The notes under the pieces: model-generated | Database searches by the model: none | What the model was told of the DNA's origin: nothing | The model's input: the letters and a program-made list of their open reading frames with translations, nothing else | DNA from: Alphaproteobacteria bacterium 46_93_T64 | GTDB taxonomy: Bacteria; Pseudomonadota; Alphaproteobacteria; Sneathiellales; Sneathiellaceae | Reading direction: 5' to 3' | Assembly: GCA_002163135.1 (NCBI GenBank) | Contig: MAAN01000025.1 | Coordinates: forward strand, 62,001-126,000 | Length of the DNA: 64,000 nt | Program-made: the position numbers and the translations under genes | In this document: piece after piece, positions 17,399-26,280 of the stretch | Layout of the letters: the number at the start of each line of letters is the position of its first letter | How positions within the stretch are numbered: position 1 is the stretch's first letter

Positions 17399-18175
17399 TT
17401 AGTAGGTGTGCCATTTTCCGATTTGACGTCGTATGACAACGCCGATTGCATAATCGGTTACAAGATTAACCACACCAATTAGCACGATGCCGAATATGAT
17501 AATTCCCACCTGTCCAAGTTCTCGGGCATGCATGATCATGAACCCCATGCCTTCATTTGCAGCCACCAATTCAGCTGCGACCAACATGCCAAAGCTCAAT
17601 CCCCAGCCAATACGGATGCCGGTGGCAAGATCAGGTAGCGACGCTGGAAGAGCGACCTGAAACAGGATGCGCCATCCCTTCAAACCCATGGTCTGAGCAG
17701 CGCGCAGTAGAACCGGATCAACGGATATCATGCCTTTATAGGCGCTTGTCACGACAGGAAAAAACGCACCCAGGGAAATAACGAATATTTTGGATGGTTC
17801 ACCCAAGCCAAGCCAGATGATGGCCATGGGAATCCATGCCAGCGGCGGAATGGGACGCGTCAATTCGATGAGTGGGCGTGTTAAAACGCCAACCCATGCG
17901 TACCAACCTGATGCCACGCCCACTATAATGCCGAGCGACCCGCCGATGAGAAATCCCCAAAAGACACGGGTCAAACTGGCCCAAACATGGCCCCCAATTT
18001 CGCTCAACGGCATCGTCGTAAGTGTTGCCGTAACAGCTTGTGAGGGGGAGGGGAAAATCTCCTGGCTGATTATTCCGGTATATGAAACGATTTCCCAGAT
18101 CGCAAAAAGTGCGATCACCCCGATTAGGCCCAGAGCTGTATCATTCAGCTTACTTGAATTTTCCTGGGTGTTCAT
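17399..18175 (-). CDS. ABC transporter permease (SsuC/TauC class)
   Basis: This 258-residue inner-membrane permease has about six transmembrane segments and the EAA loop region LPASLPDLATGIRIGWGLSF. Its start overlaps the preceding permease gene by four bases. With its partner it forms the heterodimeric channel of the importer; most SsuC-type systems use a homodimer, so two distinct permeases are a distinguishing trait here. Confidence 0.9.
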   Translation of the reverse strand: MNTQENSSKLNDTALGLIGVIALFAIWEIVSYTGIISQEIFPSPSQAVTATLTTMPLSEIGGHVWASLTRVFWGFLIGGSLGIIVGVASGWYAWVGVLTRPLIELTRPIPPLAWIPMAIIWLGLGEPSKIFVISLGAFFPVVTSAYKGMISVDPVLLRAAQTMGLKGWRILFQVALPASLPDLATGIRIGWGLSFGMLVAAELVAANEGMGFMIMHARELGQVGIIIFGIVLIGVVNLVTDYAIGVVIRRQIGKWHTY

Positions 18176-18981
18176 CGACGCACCTCCTCAAGGCCTTTAT
18201 TCCAAGGCAAAAGGATACGCTCCAACAATTGCAGAACCCCTGAAATGCCCAATCCCAATAGTCCGATCAACGCCATACCGATCAATGTGATATCTGCTCG
18301 GTAAAAATTACGCGCTTCATTTATCAGCGCGCCCAGCCCTTGGATAGTACCGATCATTTCAGCGCCGACAATGACCATAAATGCGACCCCTAGAGCGACC
18401 CTGGCCCCGACGAAAATACGGGGCAGTGCAGCCGGTATGACAACATGCAGGAAGATAAATTTTTGGTCAGCCTCAAGCGTTCGTGCCGCACGAATTAAGA
18501 GTGGATCAACGAATTTTACCCCAGCAATTGTGTGTGCAATCATGGCCCAGAATGTGCCATAGGCAATAATGGCAATTTTTGGTGCTTCGCCTGTCCCAAA
18601 CCAAAAAATAACCAGTGGCAGTAAGCTCAACGCGGCAACAGAGCGACCAAAGGTTATGATTGGTGCGGTTAATTTGTCCAAAAGACTATAGGACCCGATT
18701 ACAACGCCCAATGGAACGGCTAACAAGCAGCCCAACACATAACCCTGGACAATCCGCCACAATGTCCACCCAATATGTATGTCGACGGTTTGCTCAATTG
18801 GGAAACCGCTAGTGAACAATTCAACGAAAGCCTCCCAGCATTTTGAGGGCGGCGGGAATTTATAAATTTTCAGCCATTTGAGATCAACGGCAACTTCCCA
18901 GGCAATGAGCAAAAAAATGATAAATACGGCACCGACAAGGCGGCTTTTGGTTGTTGTAGACAAACTAAATAAGGCGTTCAT
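18172..18981 (-). CDS. ABC transporter permease (SsuC/TauC class)
   Basis: This 269-residue permease has the loop VVIPAALPRIFVGARVALGVAF. The start is taken as the ATG that overlaps the ATPase stop (TGATG). An alternative five codons earlier lies within the ATPase gene. It pairs with the following permease. The N-terminal transmembrane run begins after SLSTTTKSRL. Confidence 0.9.
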   Translation of the reverse strand: MNALFSLSTTTKSRLVGAVFIIFLLIAWEVAVDLKWLKIYKFPPPSKCWEAFVELFTSGFPIEQTVDIHIGWTLWRIVQGYVLGCLLAVPLGVVIGSYSLLDKLTAPIITFGRSVAALSLLPLVIFWFGTGEAPKIAIIAYGTFWAMIAHTIAGVKFVDPLLIRAARTLEADQKFIFLHVVIPAALPRIFVGARVALGVAFMVIVGAEMIGTIQGLGALINEARNFYRADITLIGMALIGLLGLGISGVLQLLERILLPWNKGLEEVRR

Positions 18982-19820
18982 CACAGCCCCGCCCAAATAT
19001 CTTCATACATCTCTAGAAACTCGACCGAAGAGCGATGCCGTGGCCGGGAAAATGGAACTGAGAATTCCCTGCGAATGCCTCCCGGATTGCGACCCATGAG
19101 AAAAATTCGATCAGATAGAACCAAGGCCTCAGTAAGGCTGTGGGTAACAAAAACAACTGTTTTTTTACGAACTTCCCAAATGCGCAATAACTCGTCTTGC
19201 ATTTCCAAGCGCGTCATTTCATCCAGTGCACCGAACGGTTCGTCCATCAGCAAGATTTCTGGATCCAAAGCCAAGGCCCTTGCGATCGCCACTCTCTGCT
19301 GCATACCGCCTGACAACTCTCTGGGATAATGGTTCTGGTATCCGTCAAGCCCGACGAGCTTTACTAAATCCATGGCAATTTCTGTTCGATCGGCTTTGCG
19401 CATGCCTTTGCTTTTACAACCGAAGGCGACATTTTCTATCGTTGTGAGCCAGGGGAAAAGTGCGTGTTGTTGGAAAACCATGCCTTTTCCATCGCCGGGC
19501 CCGGTAACTGTTGTGCCATCAATACGCACAATGCCACTAGAAGGCGGCACCAATCCTGCCAATATATTGAGCAACGTTGTTTTTCCACATCCTGATCTGC
19601 CGACCAAGGAAACGAACTCGTTGTTGCGGATATCTATATTCACGTCTTTTAGGACGGGAACATCTTCCGCATCTGCCACCTGATATATTTTCGAGACATT
19701 TTCAACTGAGATTTTGACAGAGTTGTGCGATACCTTCTGCATATTCTCTGGTTTTGAATTAAGCTTGTGGTCAATATTTTCCACAATTCCCCCTTTTGCT
19801 CGAACCAATCCTTTGCTCAC
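18981..19820 (-). CDS. ABC transporter ATPase (SsuB/TauB class)
   Basis: This 279-residue ATPase has Walker A GRSGCGKTT, signature LSGGMQQR, Walker B ILLMDEPFGALD and H-loop FVTHSLTEAL, all intact. It opens with a GTG behind AGGGACG; an internal ATG at 19742 would trim a non-conserved extension. It is the first structural gene of the importer operon. The promoter region before it holds three ATTGTAT repeats resembling those in front of the regulator gene. Confidence 0.88.
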   Translation of the reverse strand: MSKGLVRAKGGIVENIDHKLNSKPENMQKVSHNSVKISVENVSKIYQVADAEDVPVLKDVNIDIRNNEFVSLVGRSGCGKTTLLNILAGLVPPSSGIVRIDGTTVTGPGDGKGMVFQQHALFPWLTTIENVAFGCKSKGMRKADRTEIAMDLVKLVGLDGYQNHYPRELSGGMQQRVAIARALALDPEILLMDEPFGALDEMTRLEMQDELLRIWEVRKKTVVFVTHSLTEALVLSDRIFLMGRNPGGIRREFSVPFSRPRHRSSVEFLEMYEDIWAGL

Positions 19821-19859
19821 GTCATTCGTCCCTCAAATAGTATTGAAATTGGACATTTC

Positions 19860-19895
19860 ATTGTATCGATTGTATTGTCAATATTGAAATTGTAT
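19860..19895. promoter_or_regulatory. ATTGTAT repeat operator upstream of the importer operon
   Basis: Three direct copies of ATTGTAT begin at 19860, 19869 and 19889 in the short gap between the regulator and the ATPase gene. The same heptamer occurs twice in inverse orientation before the regulator. The likely ligand is the GntR-type protein encoded next door. Confidence 0.55.
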
Positions 19896-19909
19896 TGTTT
19901 CTAATTTAT

Positions 19910-21034
19910 TTATTTCTTTGCCGCCGGCAGCATTTTGACGCTGTCCTTTCTATCTAATACTGCTTCAAGGTAAACCGTCCGGTATGATGCGTCGGCAAAC
20001 GTCAACCGGCGCTGAATGGACTCTTGTATGTTCTTTACGGCATCCATTGCGCAGGTCCCTGCGACGGTAAAAAAATTCTTGTGTTCAGATTCCACATCTA
20101 CGTGACCGAGCAATACAACGCTCACATCTTCCGGTATCCGCCAATCCAAACGACTAAGCGCATCCAGCAAAATTTCACCATTAGTCACACCCCATATCAT
20201 GAGGGCGCTAAATTCAGGCTTCCCGTCCGATCCTCGATATTCTACCAACTGTTTCTGGATCTCCTCGACACGCTCTTCTCCTGGAACATGATCTAGCAGA
20301 ATGGGAGGTAAAAGCTTGTCCTCCCAATCCCCCCACCGACGCATGGATTCGTAGTGTTGCCGGGTTGCGTCGATAGGCCTTGCTTCGGCAGAGGATGTTG
20401 CAAAAGCTATCTTTTGATGGCCTTGCTCAAAAAGATGCTGAAGCGCCAAGTCCAGTGCTGACCGCCAATCTGAGGCCACGGAATCCACGTCAATTCCGGT
20501 GATTGTTGCGCCATCAAGAACAATTATTCGACTGCGTTGGCGAAGAAACCAGAGCAAATCAATGTTGACCAACTCAAAGTGCGACTGCAACACACAGGCG
20601 TCAAATTTTGGTAACGCGCGAAGCGCCAGCAACGCATGATCAACGTCACTATAGGTAACCTGAAGCGATTGAATCCCGTCTTCGGATAGTTGTTTTTGCA
20701 ATTCGCGTGACGCCTGCCGACTGCGTGCTGTGGCAGCGTGACGCGATAGCATAAGCACGCTACGACCCTGTTCCAGGTTCGTATTATCTTCTGAAACAAG
20801 AGAGCTATTCGATGGAGCTATCTCTCCATCTACAGCAACAAAAGTACCACGCCCTACTTGCGCCGAAATCAGCTTTTCACCTCTTAACACTTCAAGAACA
20901 CTCTGGACGACGCCTTGGCTGATACCAAACCGGCTCATCATCGATCGTACCGTAGGCAAGCGATCTCCCGCTCGTCCGGACCGGATCAAATCTCTGAGCA
21001 TCTGCTCCAAACCTTCGCGGTTGGCATTTGTCAT
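19910..21034 (-). CDS. GntR-type HTH with LacI-like sensor domain
   Basis: This 374-residue regulator has an N-terminal GntR winged helix (about residues 8-75: RLPTVRSMMSRFGISQGVVQ, then GRGTFVA). A periplasmic-binding-protein-like sugar sensor follows (about 95-365), as in LacI proteins. Such AraR/GntR-LacI hybrids usually repress sugar-uptake operons until a sugar binds. It heads the minus-strand operon of importer, oxidoreductases and sulfatase, so the inducer is probably the imported compound. Ribosome site GAGGAGCG. Repeats of ATTGTAT lie both before this gene and after it. Confidence 0.88.
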   Translation of the reverse strand: MTNANREGLEQMLRDLIRSGRAGDRLPTVRSMMSRFGISQGVVQSVLEVLRGEKLISAQVGRGTFVAVDGEIAPSNSSLVSEDNTNLEQGRSVLMLSRHAATARSRQASRELQKQLSEDGIQSLQVTYSDVDHALLALRALPKFDACVLQSHFELVNIDLLWFLRQRSRIIVLDGATITGIDVDSVASDWRSALDLALQHLFEQGHQKIAFATSSAEARPIDATRQHYESMRRWGDWEDKLLPPILLDHVPGEERVEEIQKQLVEYRGSDGKPEFSALMIWGVTNGEILLDALSRLDWRIPEDVSVVLLGHVDVESEHKNFFTVAGTCAMDAVKNIQESIQRRLTFADASYRTVYLEAVLDRKDSVKMLPAAKK

Positions 21035-21050
21035 TACACGCTCCTCTCAA

Positions 21051-21068
21051 ATACAATATCAATACAAT
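21051..21068. promoter_or_regulatory. ATACAAT repeats upstream of the GntR-type regulator
   Basis: Two copies of ATACAAT (reverse complement of the ATTGTAT heptamer) start at 21051 and 21062, 11 bases apart, 17-34 bases before the regulator start. This is one helical turn and fits a dimeric repressor autoregulating its gene. Confidence 0.5.
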
Positions 21069-21298
21069 ATATATTGAAGAGCGTTTTTTGCAAGATATTA
21101 CCCGATCCATTAGCGAGGGCTGATCCAAGAATTTAATAACATGCGGAAGAAATGTGCGATCTCTTTCGCGCCCTTCACGCTAACTGGATAGCTCGGAGTA
21201 TTTAGCTATGACCAATGACAAAAAAGGAAATAATTTAAGATACGAGCAATTGAACGATCCGAGAAAATCGGCGGCAACATAAAAGCCTGTGTAGCTAA

Positions 21299-21457
21299 TG
21301 TCCGCAATGGGTCAAATTCAGACGTTTTTGGTGGTCTGAAATCACTTCCGCTTCCCCACACTTTACAGACGTTAATGCCTAACAGATCAGCTTGAAGTCC
21401 AAAAACGGAAGAAAATGAACGATCCTGATTTAGTCTCTTTAGTGCCAAAAGCGGAAG
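21299..21457. repeat. Dispersed degenerate repeat, long copy 1
   Basis: The segment begins TGTCCGCAATGGGTCAA and ends AGTGCCAAAAGCGGAA. It aligns along its whole length with 56238-56397 with frequent substitutions. Shared blocks include CTTTACAGACGTTAATG, TCAGCTTGA and GAACGATCCTGATTTAGT. Shorter or more diverged copies occur at 12666, 22743, 32791, 37378, 54871 and 59811. Confidence 0.8.
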
Positions 21458-21496
21458 ATTTGCAGGAAGCGTATGTTAAAGAATAATTGTTATTTC

Positions 21497-22675
21497 TTAT
21501 GTTTTGGCAGGCAAAGCGAATACCTCCTGCTTCTCGGCAATGCCTTTCATACCGTGGAACCCAAGAGACCGTGTATCCTCGCTTACAAGTGCCGAAAAAT
21601 CGGCGGACATCAACAAAGGTGATCCGAGATTTTTGGTCAAACTCTCTAGCCTGGCGGTCCTGTTCACCGCGGAACCTAATACAGTGAAATCCAATCGATC
21701 TGGTGCGCCCACATTACCGTAGATCAACTCGCCCAAATGAAGGCCAACACCAAATCTGATCGCCGGTTGGTCAGCCCGCTTACGACGCAAATTCAATGCT
21801 GCAAGTTCACCAAAGGCATCTTTGGCAGCGCCTAGTGCAGCTTCGCAGGCCTGATTGGGCGTGGATGTTTCCCCAACCGGGAAAACAATGAGCATTGCAT
21901 CACCAATGAATTTCAGCACCTCCCCACCACGTGCGGTTACCGCTGCGGAAACAATTTCGAAGTACGCATTGAGCAAATCTAGCAACGCCTGGGGTTCAAG
22001 GGCCTCGGTCAACGGCGTAAAGTCACGCAAGTCACTAAACCATATAGCGGAATGGATAAGTTCACCGTCGCCGCGTTTGATCTGACCGGACAACACACGT
22101 TCGCCTGTTCTCGGTCCCACATAGGTGTTGAGAATAGTTCGGGCCAGCCTGCGAATAGTGATTACTTCAAAAACAGGCGCAATATAGAGCGCTAGTTCTT
22201 CCATCAGGATGATGTCATCATCACTAAATCCTTGATCGGACTTGCTCGCCAACACAAAGTTAGCGGTGTTGCCATCGGACATCCTCATTGGTACGGCGAG
22301 GTAATCGGTTACACCTTCTGCTGCCAAATCGAATAATAATTGATGGTCCTTGTCCTCGTCCAACTCATGCATACGGCAGCGGAAAGACTTACCTGTCTCA
22401 ACAACGTACTGAAACGGGCTGCCGATATAGACGTCGTTTTCCAGAAACCCGTGTTTCGGTTGAAACTCCAAAGCTTGTTCCATTTCTCCAGACCAGGTAA
22501 AAGACAGCCCCCCAAATTGTGGATGAATAATCCGACACCCTAAGCGCAAGCGCCACACGGGAGCGCCACTATTTATCAACTGTTGTCCCAATTGCTCTAC
22601 AAATCGCTTACCGTCTAAGATCGTGCGGGATTCACAAAACAACCAATCAATAACTGTATCTAGTTTCCATGCCAT
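21497..22675 (-). CDS. Class III adenylate/guanylate cyclase with GAF-like N-terminus
   Basis: This 392-residue protein has an N-terminal half that resembles a GAF-type sensor (about 40-190). The C-terminal CHD cyclase domain (about 205-370) carries metal-binding Asp in IWFSDLRDFTPLTE and FIGDAMLIVFP, and the later GVGLHLGELIYGNVG. Cyclases of this layout make cAMP in the cytoplasm in response to a bound small molecule. Monocistronic, with no obvious partner nearby. Substrate choice (ATP or GTP) is not decided here. Confidence 0.9.
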   Translation of the reverse strand: MAWKLDTVIDWLFCESRTILDGKRFVEQLGQQLINSGAPVWRLRLGCRIIHPQFGGLSFTWSGEMEQALEFQPKHGFLENDVYIGSPFQYVVETGKSFRCRMHELDEDKDHQLLFDLAAEGVTDYLAVPMRMSDGNTANFVLASKSDQGFSDDDIILMEELALYIAPVFEVITIRRLARTILNTYVGPRTGERVLSGQIKRGDGELIHSAIWFSDLRDFTPLTEALEPQALLDLLNAYFEIVSAAVTARGGEVLKFIGDAMLIVFPVGETSTPNQACEAALGAAKDAFGELAALNLRRKRADQPAIRFGVGLHLGELIYGNVGAPDRLDFTVLGSAVNRTARLESLTKNLGSPLLMSADFSALVSEDTRSLGFHGMKGIAEKQEVFALPAKT

Positions 22676-23076
22676 GTTGATACCCTACGCGACAGTGCCT
22701 TAGGGGGCTAGATTTTTATTCCGGTATTGGGCGGCATTTCGGTCGTCCGAATTGGGTCAAATCCGGACTTGTTCATGTACGTAAATTGTTGACCAATCAC
22801 TGCATAATAGCAATGTCATACCTGGAGCATGAATGTGGAAGACACCGGTAAAGTGGGATGGAATCCACTACTTAGGACGGTCAATGCCGTGGCCGTTTTA
22901 TTGGTGAGTGAAGGGCCGAGAAGCGGTGGTTCCGAAAACCCCTTTGATTTTGTGTCACCAAACATCAATGAGATTGCGCCTTTCAGTACATATGTTGAAT
23001 GGTTCGAAAAATATTAGTTTACCGAACCTATTTGGCGTATACATTATGGCATCTCGAATATATTGGAGTTGATGCC
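22676..23076. other. Intergenic region with a short repeat copy
   Basis: This 400-base gap holds a short, diverged copy of the dispersed repeat (GTCCGAATTGGGTCAAATCCGG region near 22744). A 62-codon open frame begins at 22829 behind a GGAG site. Its product shows no recognisable family and I do not call it a gene. Confidence 0.5.
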
Positions 23077-23673
23077 ATGTCCCGCCGCGTCGCTATCTAT
23101 ACCCGCGTATCTACCGACGGTCAGACTGTCGATAATCAAACAATGGAGCTTCGGTCTGTAGCCGAGCGCCACGGCTGGGTGGTCGTAGAGGTGTTTTCCG
23201 ATAACGGCATAAGCGGTACGAAAGGGCGTGAAGGTCGTCCTGCATTTGATGCCCTTTGTAAGGGGGCTATACGCCGAGACTTTGACGTCATCATGGCATG
23301 GTCCGTTGATCGGTTAGGACGATCCCTGCAACATCTCGTAACCTTTCTCGGTGAAATCCATTCCAAGGGCGTCGATCTGTATCTCCACCAACAAGGCATT
23401 GACACGACAACTCCCGCAGGCAAAGCAATGTTTCAGATGTGTGGTGTATTTGCAGAATTCGAACGGACTATGATCCAAGAGCGGGTTAAAGCTGGCCTGG
23501 CGCGAGCGAAAGCGCAGGGTAGGGTATTAGGTCGTCCCAAGGTCAAAAGTGACGTTGAACTGGCGGTACTAACTGCAAGGGCCAAGGGAACCGGCAAGCG
23601 AAAGATTTCAAAGGAGCTTGGTATTGGCGTCAGCACTGTGAACAGAATACTACTTGAAGCGTCTACATCCTAG
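23077..23673 (+). CDS. Serine recombinase, resolvase/invertase type
   Basis: This 198-residue small serine recombinase has catalytic Ser12 in IYTRVSTDGQ. The conserved WSVDRLGRSLQHL and the long E-helix region FAEFERTMIQERVKAGLARA are present, as is a C-terminal helix-turn-helix (KISKELGIGVSTVNRILLEA). It is full length for Tn3-type resolvases or Hin-type invertases. Start chosen at the ATG behind TTGGAG; an upstream in-frame start at 22999 has no support. No transposase or invertible segment with clear inverted repeats is seen beside it, so it may be a transposon remnant that still codes for an intact protein. Confidence 0.92.
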   Translation: MSRRVAIYTRVSTDGQTVDNQTMELRSVAERHGWVVVEVFSDNGISGTKGREGRPAFDALCKGAIRRDFDVIMAWSVDRLGRSLQHLVTFLGEIHSKGVDLYLHQQGIDTTTPAGKAMFQMCGVFAEFERTMIQERVKAGLARAKAQGRVLGRPKVKSDVELAVLTARAKGTGKRKISKELGIGVSTVNRILLEASTS

Positions 23674-24618
23674 TTTAAGACGGTATAGAGACGCTTTGCG
23701 AGGAAAGTTCGATGATCTGCTGAGTGACCTGCCAGTCTAGCTAGAGATCTGTAAGAGTTATGCGTAGGGCCGTCAATTAAGACGTCGAAAAAATTCTTGC
23801 ATACTTGAAATTTGCACCGGCAAATAGGATGGAGGGGGGGTAGCTTAATCCAAATGTAATCAGTTAGTTTTACTGCCGTCAGACTTAATTTTATGAAAAA
23901 TCGCTACGGGCATCTGGTAACTTCATTTCACTTAGGCAATACGATCAAGCTAGTCGATATCTTTAGCTTGTTAGGTTGGTGAGCAACGAGTTAAGCGATC
24001 GAGAACAAGACTGAACATTGAAGGTATTCCTAGTACTCACTAAATTATGGGAATTGCCTGATTATAACAAATAGCTCGGCAATCTGTTGCTAAGCCGTCG
24101 TCAAATAATTGGTTGCGGGGGCACGCAATCATCTTTGTTTTCTTTTTAATACATATCAAATAAGAACACTCAAACCATTGTTCTAAACAACTAATGCTGA
24201 TTTCATCAAGAAGCTCAAATTGGAATAGATTCAGGCGAACAACAATCTACTTCAAAACAATGAGCCTTATACAAAGAGTGTACGAATACCAGCGTCCAAT
24301 CACAGGTGTGGATTGGGCTGTGAATCGGTTTAGCATTGAACAAACCATCAGCTACAAATCGGTCCACTTAGGGGATTTCAATTAAGGGGGCTCAATTTGT
24401 GAACTAGATATTTTTAGCGGTAGAAGCAAAGATGTCATAACTGTGCGATTTTCCTGCAATTCACTTGATATCTGCAAATTACATATCTGGGCTTATACAC
24501 TCTTTTTTCTCATCCTATTGGATTTTCTAGAATAAAATCGCCCGCACGAATACATTATATTGACGATTGTGGACTCTCACATTTGCAATAAAGGTAATTC
24601 TTCGACAGTAAATTCGGT
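23674..24618. other. Long non-coding region
   Basis: About 950 bases without a convincing gene. It is AT-rich, with scattered short frames up to 63 codons and no recognisable product. No RNA gene, repeat copy or transposon end was recognised. It separates the resolvase from the glycerol operon and may be decayed mobile DNA. Confidence 0.5.
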
Positions 24619-24625
24619 TGGCGTT

Positions 24626-24734
24626 CGAAAATTTTCGTTTTAATCGATTTTATTCATATAGATTTCATTTGACTTTCATATTAAGTACATATCTTCTAAA
24701 TCCGCCAAATTGAGTATGTTTCGTTCAAACGAAA
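24626..24734. promoter_or_regulatory. Two GlpR-like operators upstream of glpD
   Basis: A perfect palindrome CGAAAATTTTCG spans 24626-24637, and a second perfect palindrome TTTCGTTCAAACGAAA spans 24719-24734, five bases before glpD. DeoR-family GlpR repressors bind TTCG/CGAA half-sites of this kind. The second site covers the ribosome-binding region. No glpR is in the window, so the regulator would be encoded elsewhere. Confidence 0.6.
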
Positions 24735-24738
24735 GAAT

Positions 24739-26265
24739 ATGGAAAAAATCTTGTCTGCAGATTATGATATTTTCATCATTGGTGGGGGAATAAACGGCTG
24801 CGGTATTGCGCGTGATGCGGTTGGTCGTGGCTATTCTGTTGCCCTGTGCGAAAAGGATGATTTAGCAAGCGGAACCTCGTCTGGATCAACAAAGCTTATT
24901 CACGGCGGTCTGCGGTACCTGGAAAGTTATGAGTTTCGCTTGGTGCGCGAAGCATTGAGTGAACGGGAAATTTTGTGGAGTTCTGCACCGCACATTATTT
25001 GGCCACTTCGATTTGTACTTCCACATCACAACGATTTACGCCCTAAATGGTTGTTACGATTAGGATTATTCCTTTACGATCATATTGGCGGTCGTAAAAA
25101 ATTGCCCGCAACAGCAACATTAAATTTGGAATCCCACATTTCTGGATTGCCTCTCAAAAGTAAGTTTACCACAGGATTTGAATATTCTGATTGCTGGGTG
25201 AACGACTCGCGGATGGTGGTTCTAAACGCACAAGATGCCGCAGAGAAAGGCGCCGTAATAAAAACGCGAACTCGCTGTGTCAAGGCGGAGCGAGAAGACG
25301 GGCTGTGGAAAATCACAACCCACGACGTCAAGACAGGCGAAGAGCAATGCCAAACAGCTCGTATCCTTGTTAATGCGTCAGGTCCCTGGGTGGATGACGT
25401 ATTGAGATTGCCCCTTGCAGAAGAGACCGCAAAAAATGTTCGGCTGGTTCAAGGCAGCCACGTAGTCGTGCCCAAATTGTACGAGACTGATCAGTGTTAT
25501 ATTTTTCAAAATGCAGACGATCGAATTATTTTTGCGATCCCTTATGAGCAAGAGTTTACGCTCCTTGGAACAACGGATCAGGACTTTGTCGGTGATATAG
25601 ACAATATCAAAATCTCCGAAGATGAGATTTCCTATATCTGCACTGCTGCCAGCGAGTATTTTGAAAAACCGGTGGATGTCGCTGATGTTGTTTGGTCATA
25701 TTCTGCTGTCCGTCCTCTTTATGATGATGGCGCATCAAAGGCCCAAGAAGCGACACGTGATTATATTTTACGGAGTGACGGTGCAAGTGGCACGCCTAAG
25801 GTGATTAACGTTTTTGGCGGAAAAATCACAACGTTCAGAAGACTAGCAGACTCAATGTTGGAAAAGATAGAAACTGAACTTGGGAAGCGCGGAAGAAGCT
25901 GGACAGCAGCGGTATCCTTACCAGGGGGTGATTTTGAACCAGAAAATTTCAATAACCTTATAGACCGAATTAGGCTAGAGTTCCCATTCCTAGACGAACG
26001 TTCAGCATGGCGTCTAGGCCGTTCGTACGGCACCCAAACATTTAGACTGCTCGAAAATGTTTCATCCAAGGATGATTTGGGGAGAGATTTTGGCGCCGGA
26101 CTGACAGAGCAAGAAGTTAAGTATCTTATCCAGTATGAGTGGGCGCGAACAGCCAGTGATGTGGTTTGGCGGCGGAGTAAGCTTGGTCTGCGTATGAGCA
26201 AAGACCAAATCGCCGCATTGGATAAATGGATGAAAGAAAATGAAGTTACGGCTTCAAAGCAGTGA
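24739..26265 (+). CDS. glpD: GlpD: aerobic glycerol-3-phosphate dehydrogenase
   Basis: This 508-residue FAD enzyme has the dinucleotide-binding motif IFIIGGGINGCGIARDA, then SGTSSGSTKLIHGGLRYLE. A C-terminal DAO_C domain (about 390-500) ends with VVWRRSKLGLRMS. It oxidises glycerol-3-phosphate to dihydroxyacetone phosphate at the inner membrane and passes electrons to ubiquinone. It is the first gene of an operon with the GlpSTPQV importer, which gives uptake and the second catabolic step. Glycerol kinase (glpK) is absent here and must be elsewhere. Confidence 0.97.
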   Translation: MEKILSADYDIFIIGGGINGCGIARDAVGRGYSVALCEKDDLASGTSSGSTKLIHGGLRYLESYEFRLVREALSEREILWSSAPHIIWPLRFVLPHHNDLRPKWLLRLGLFLYDHIGGRKKLPATATLNLESHISGLPLKSKFTTGFEYSDCWVNDSRMVVLNAQDAAEKGAVIKTRTRCVKAEREDGLWKITTHDVKTGEEQCQTARILVNASGPWVDDVLRLPLAEETAKNVRLVQGSHVVVPKLYETDQCYIFQNADDRIIFAIPYEQEFTLLGTTDQDFVGDIDNIKISEDEISYICTAASEYFEKPVDVADVVWSYSAVRPLYDDGASKAQEATRDYILRSDGASGTPKVINVFGGKITTFRRLADSMLEKIETELGKRGRSWTAAVSLPGGDFEPENFNNLIDRIRLEFPFLDERSAWRLGRSYGTQTFRLLENVSSKDDLGRDFGAGLTEQEVKYLIQYEWARTASDVVWRRSKLGLRMSKDQIAALDKWMKENEVTASKQ

Positions 26266-26280
26266 ATTATTGGACAGTAA

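Noticed and set aside
21206-21448. Minus-strand frame shared by two copies of the dispersed repeat (also 56224-56457)
   Set aside because: The similarity follows from the shared DNA repeat; there is no start signal and no known family, so I list only the repeats.
22829-23017. 62-codon open frame with a GGAG site before the resolvase
   Set aside because: No recognisable family and it ends inside the sequence leading to the recombinase. Kept only as a remark in the intergenic entry.
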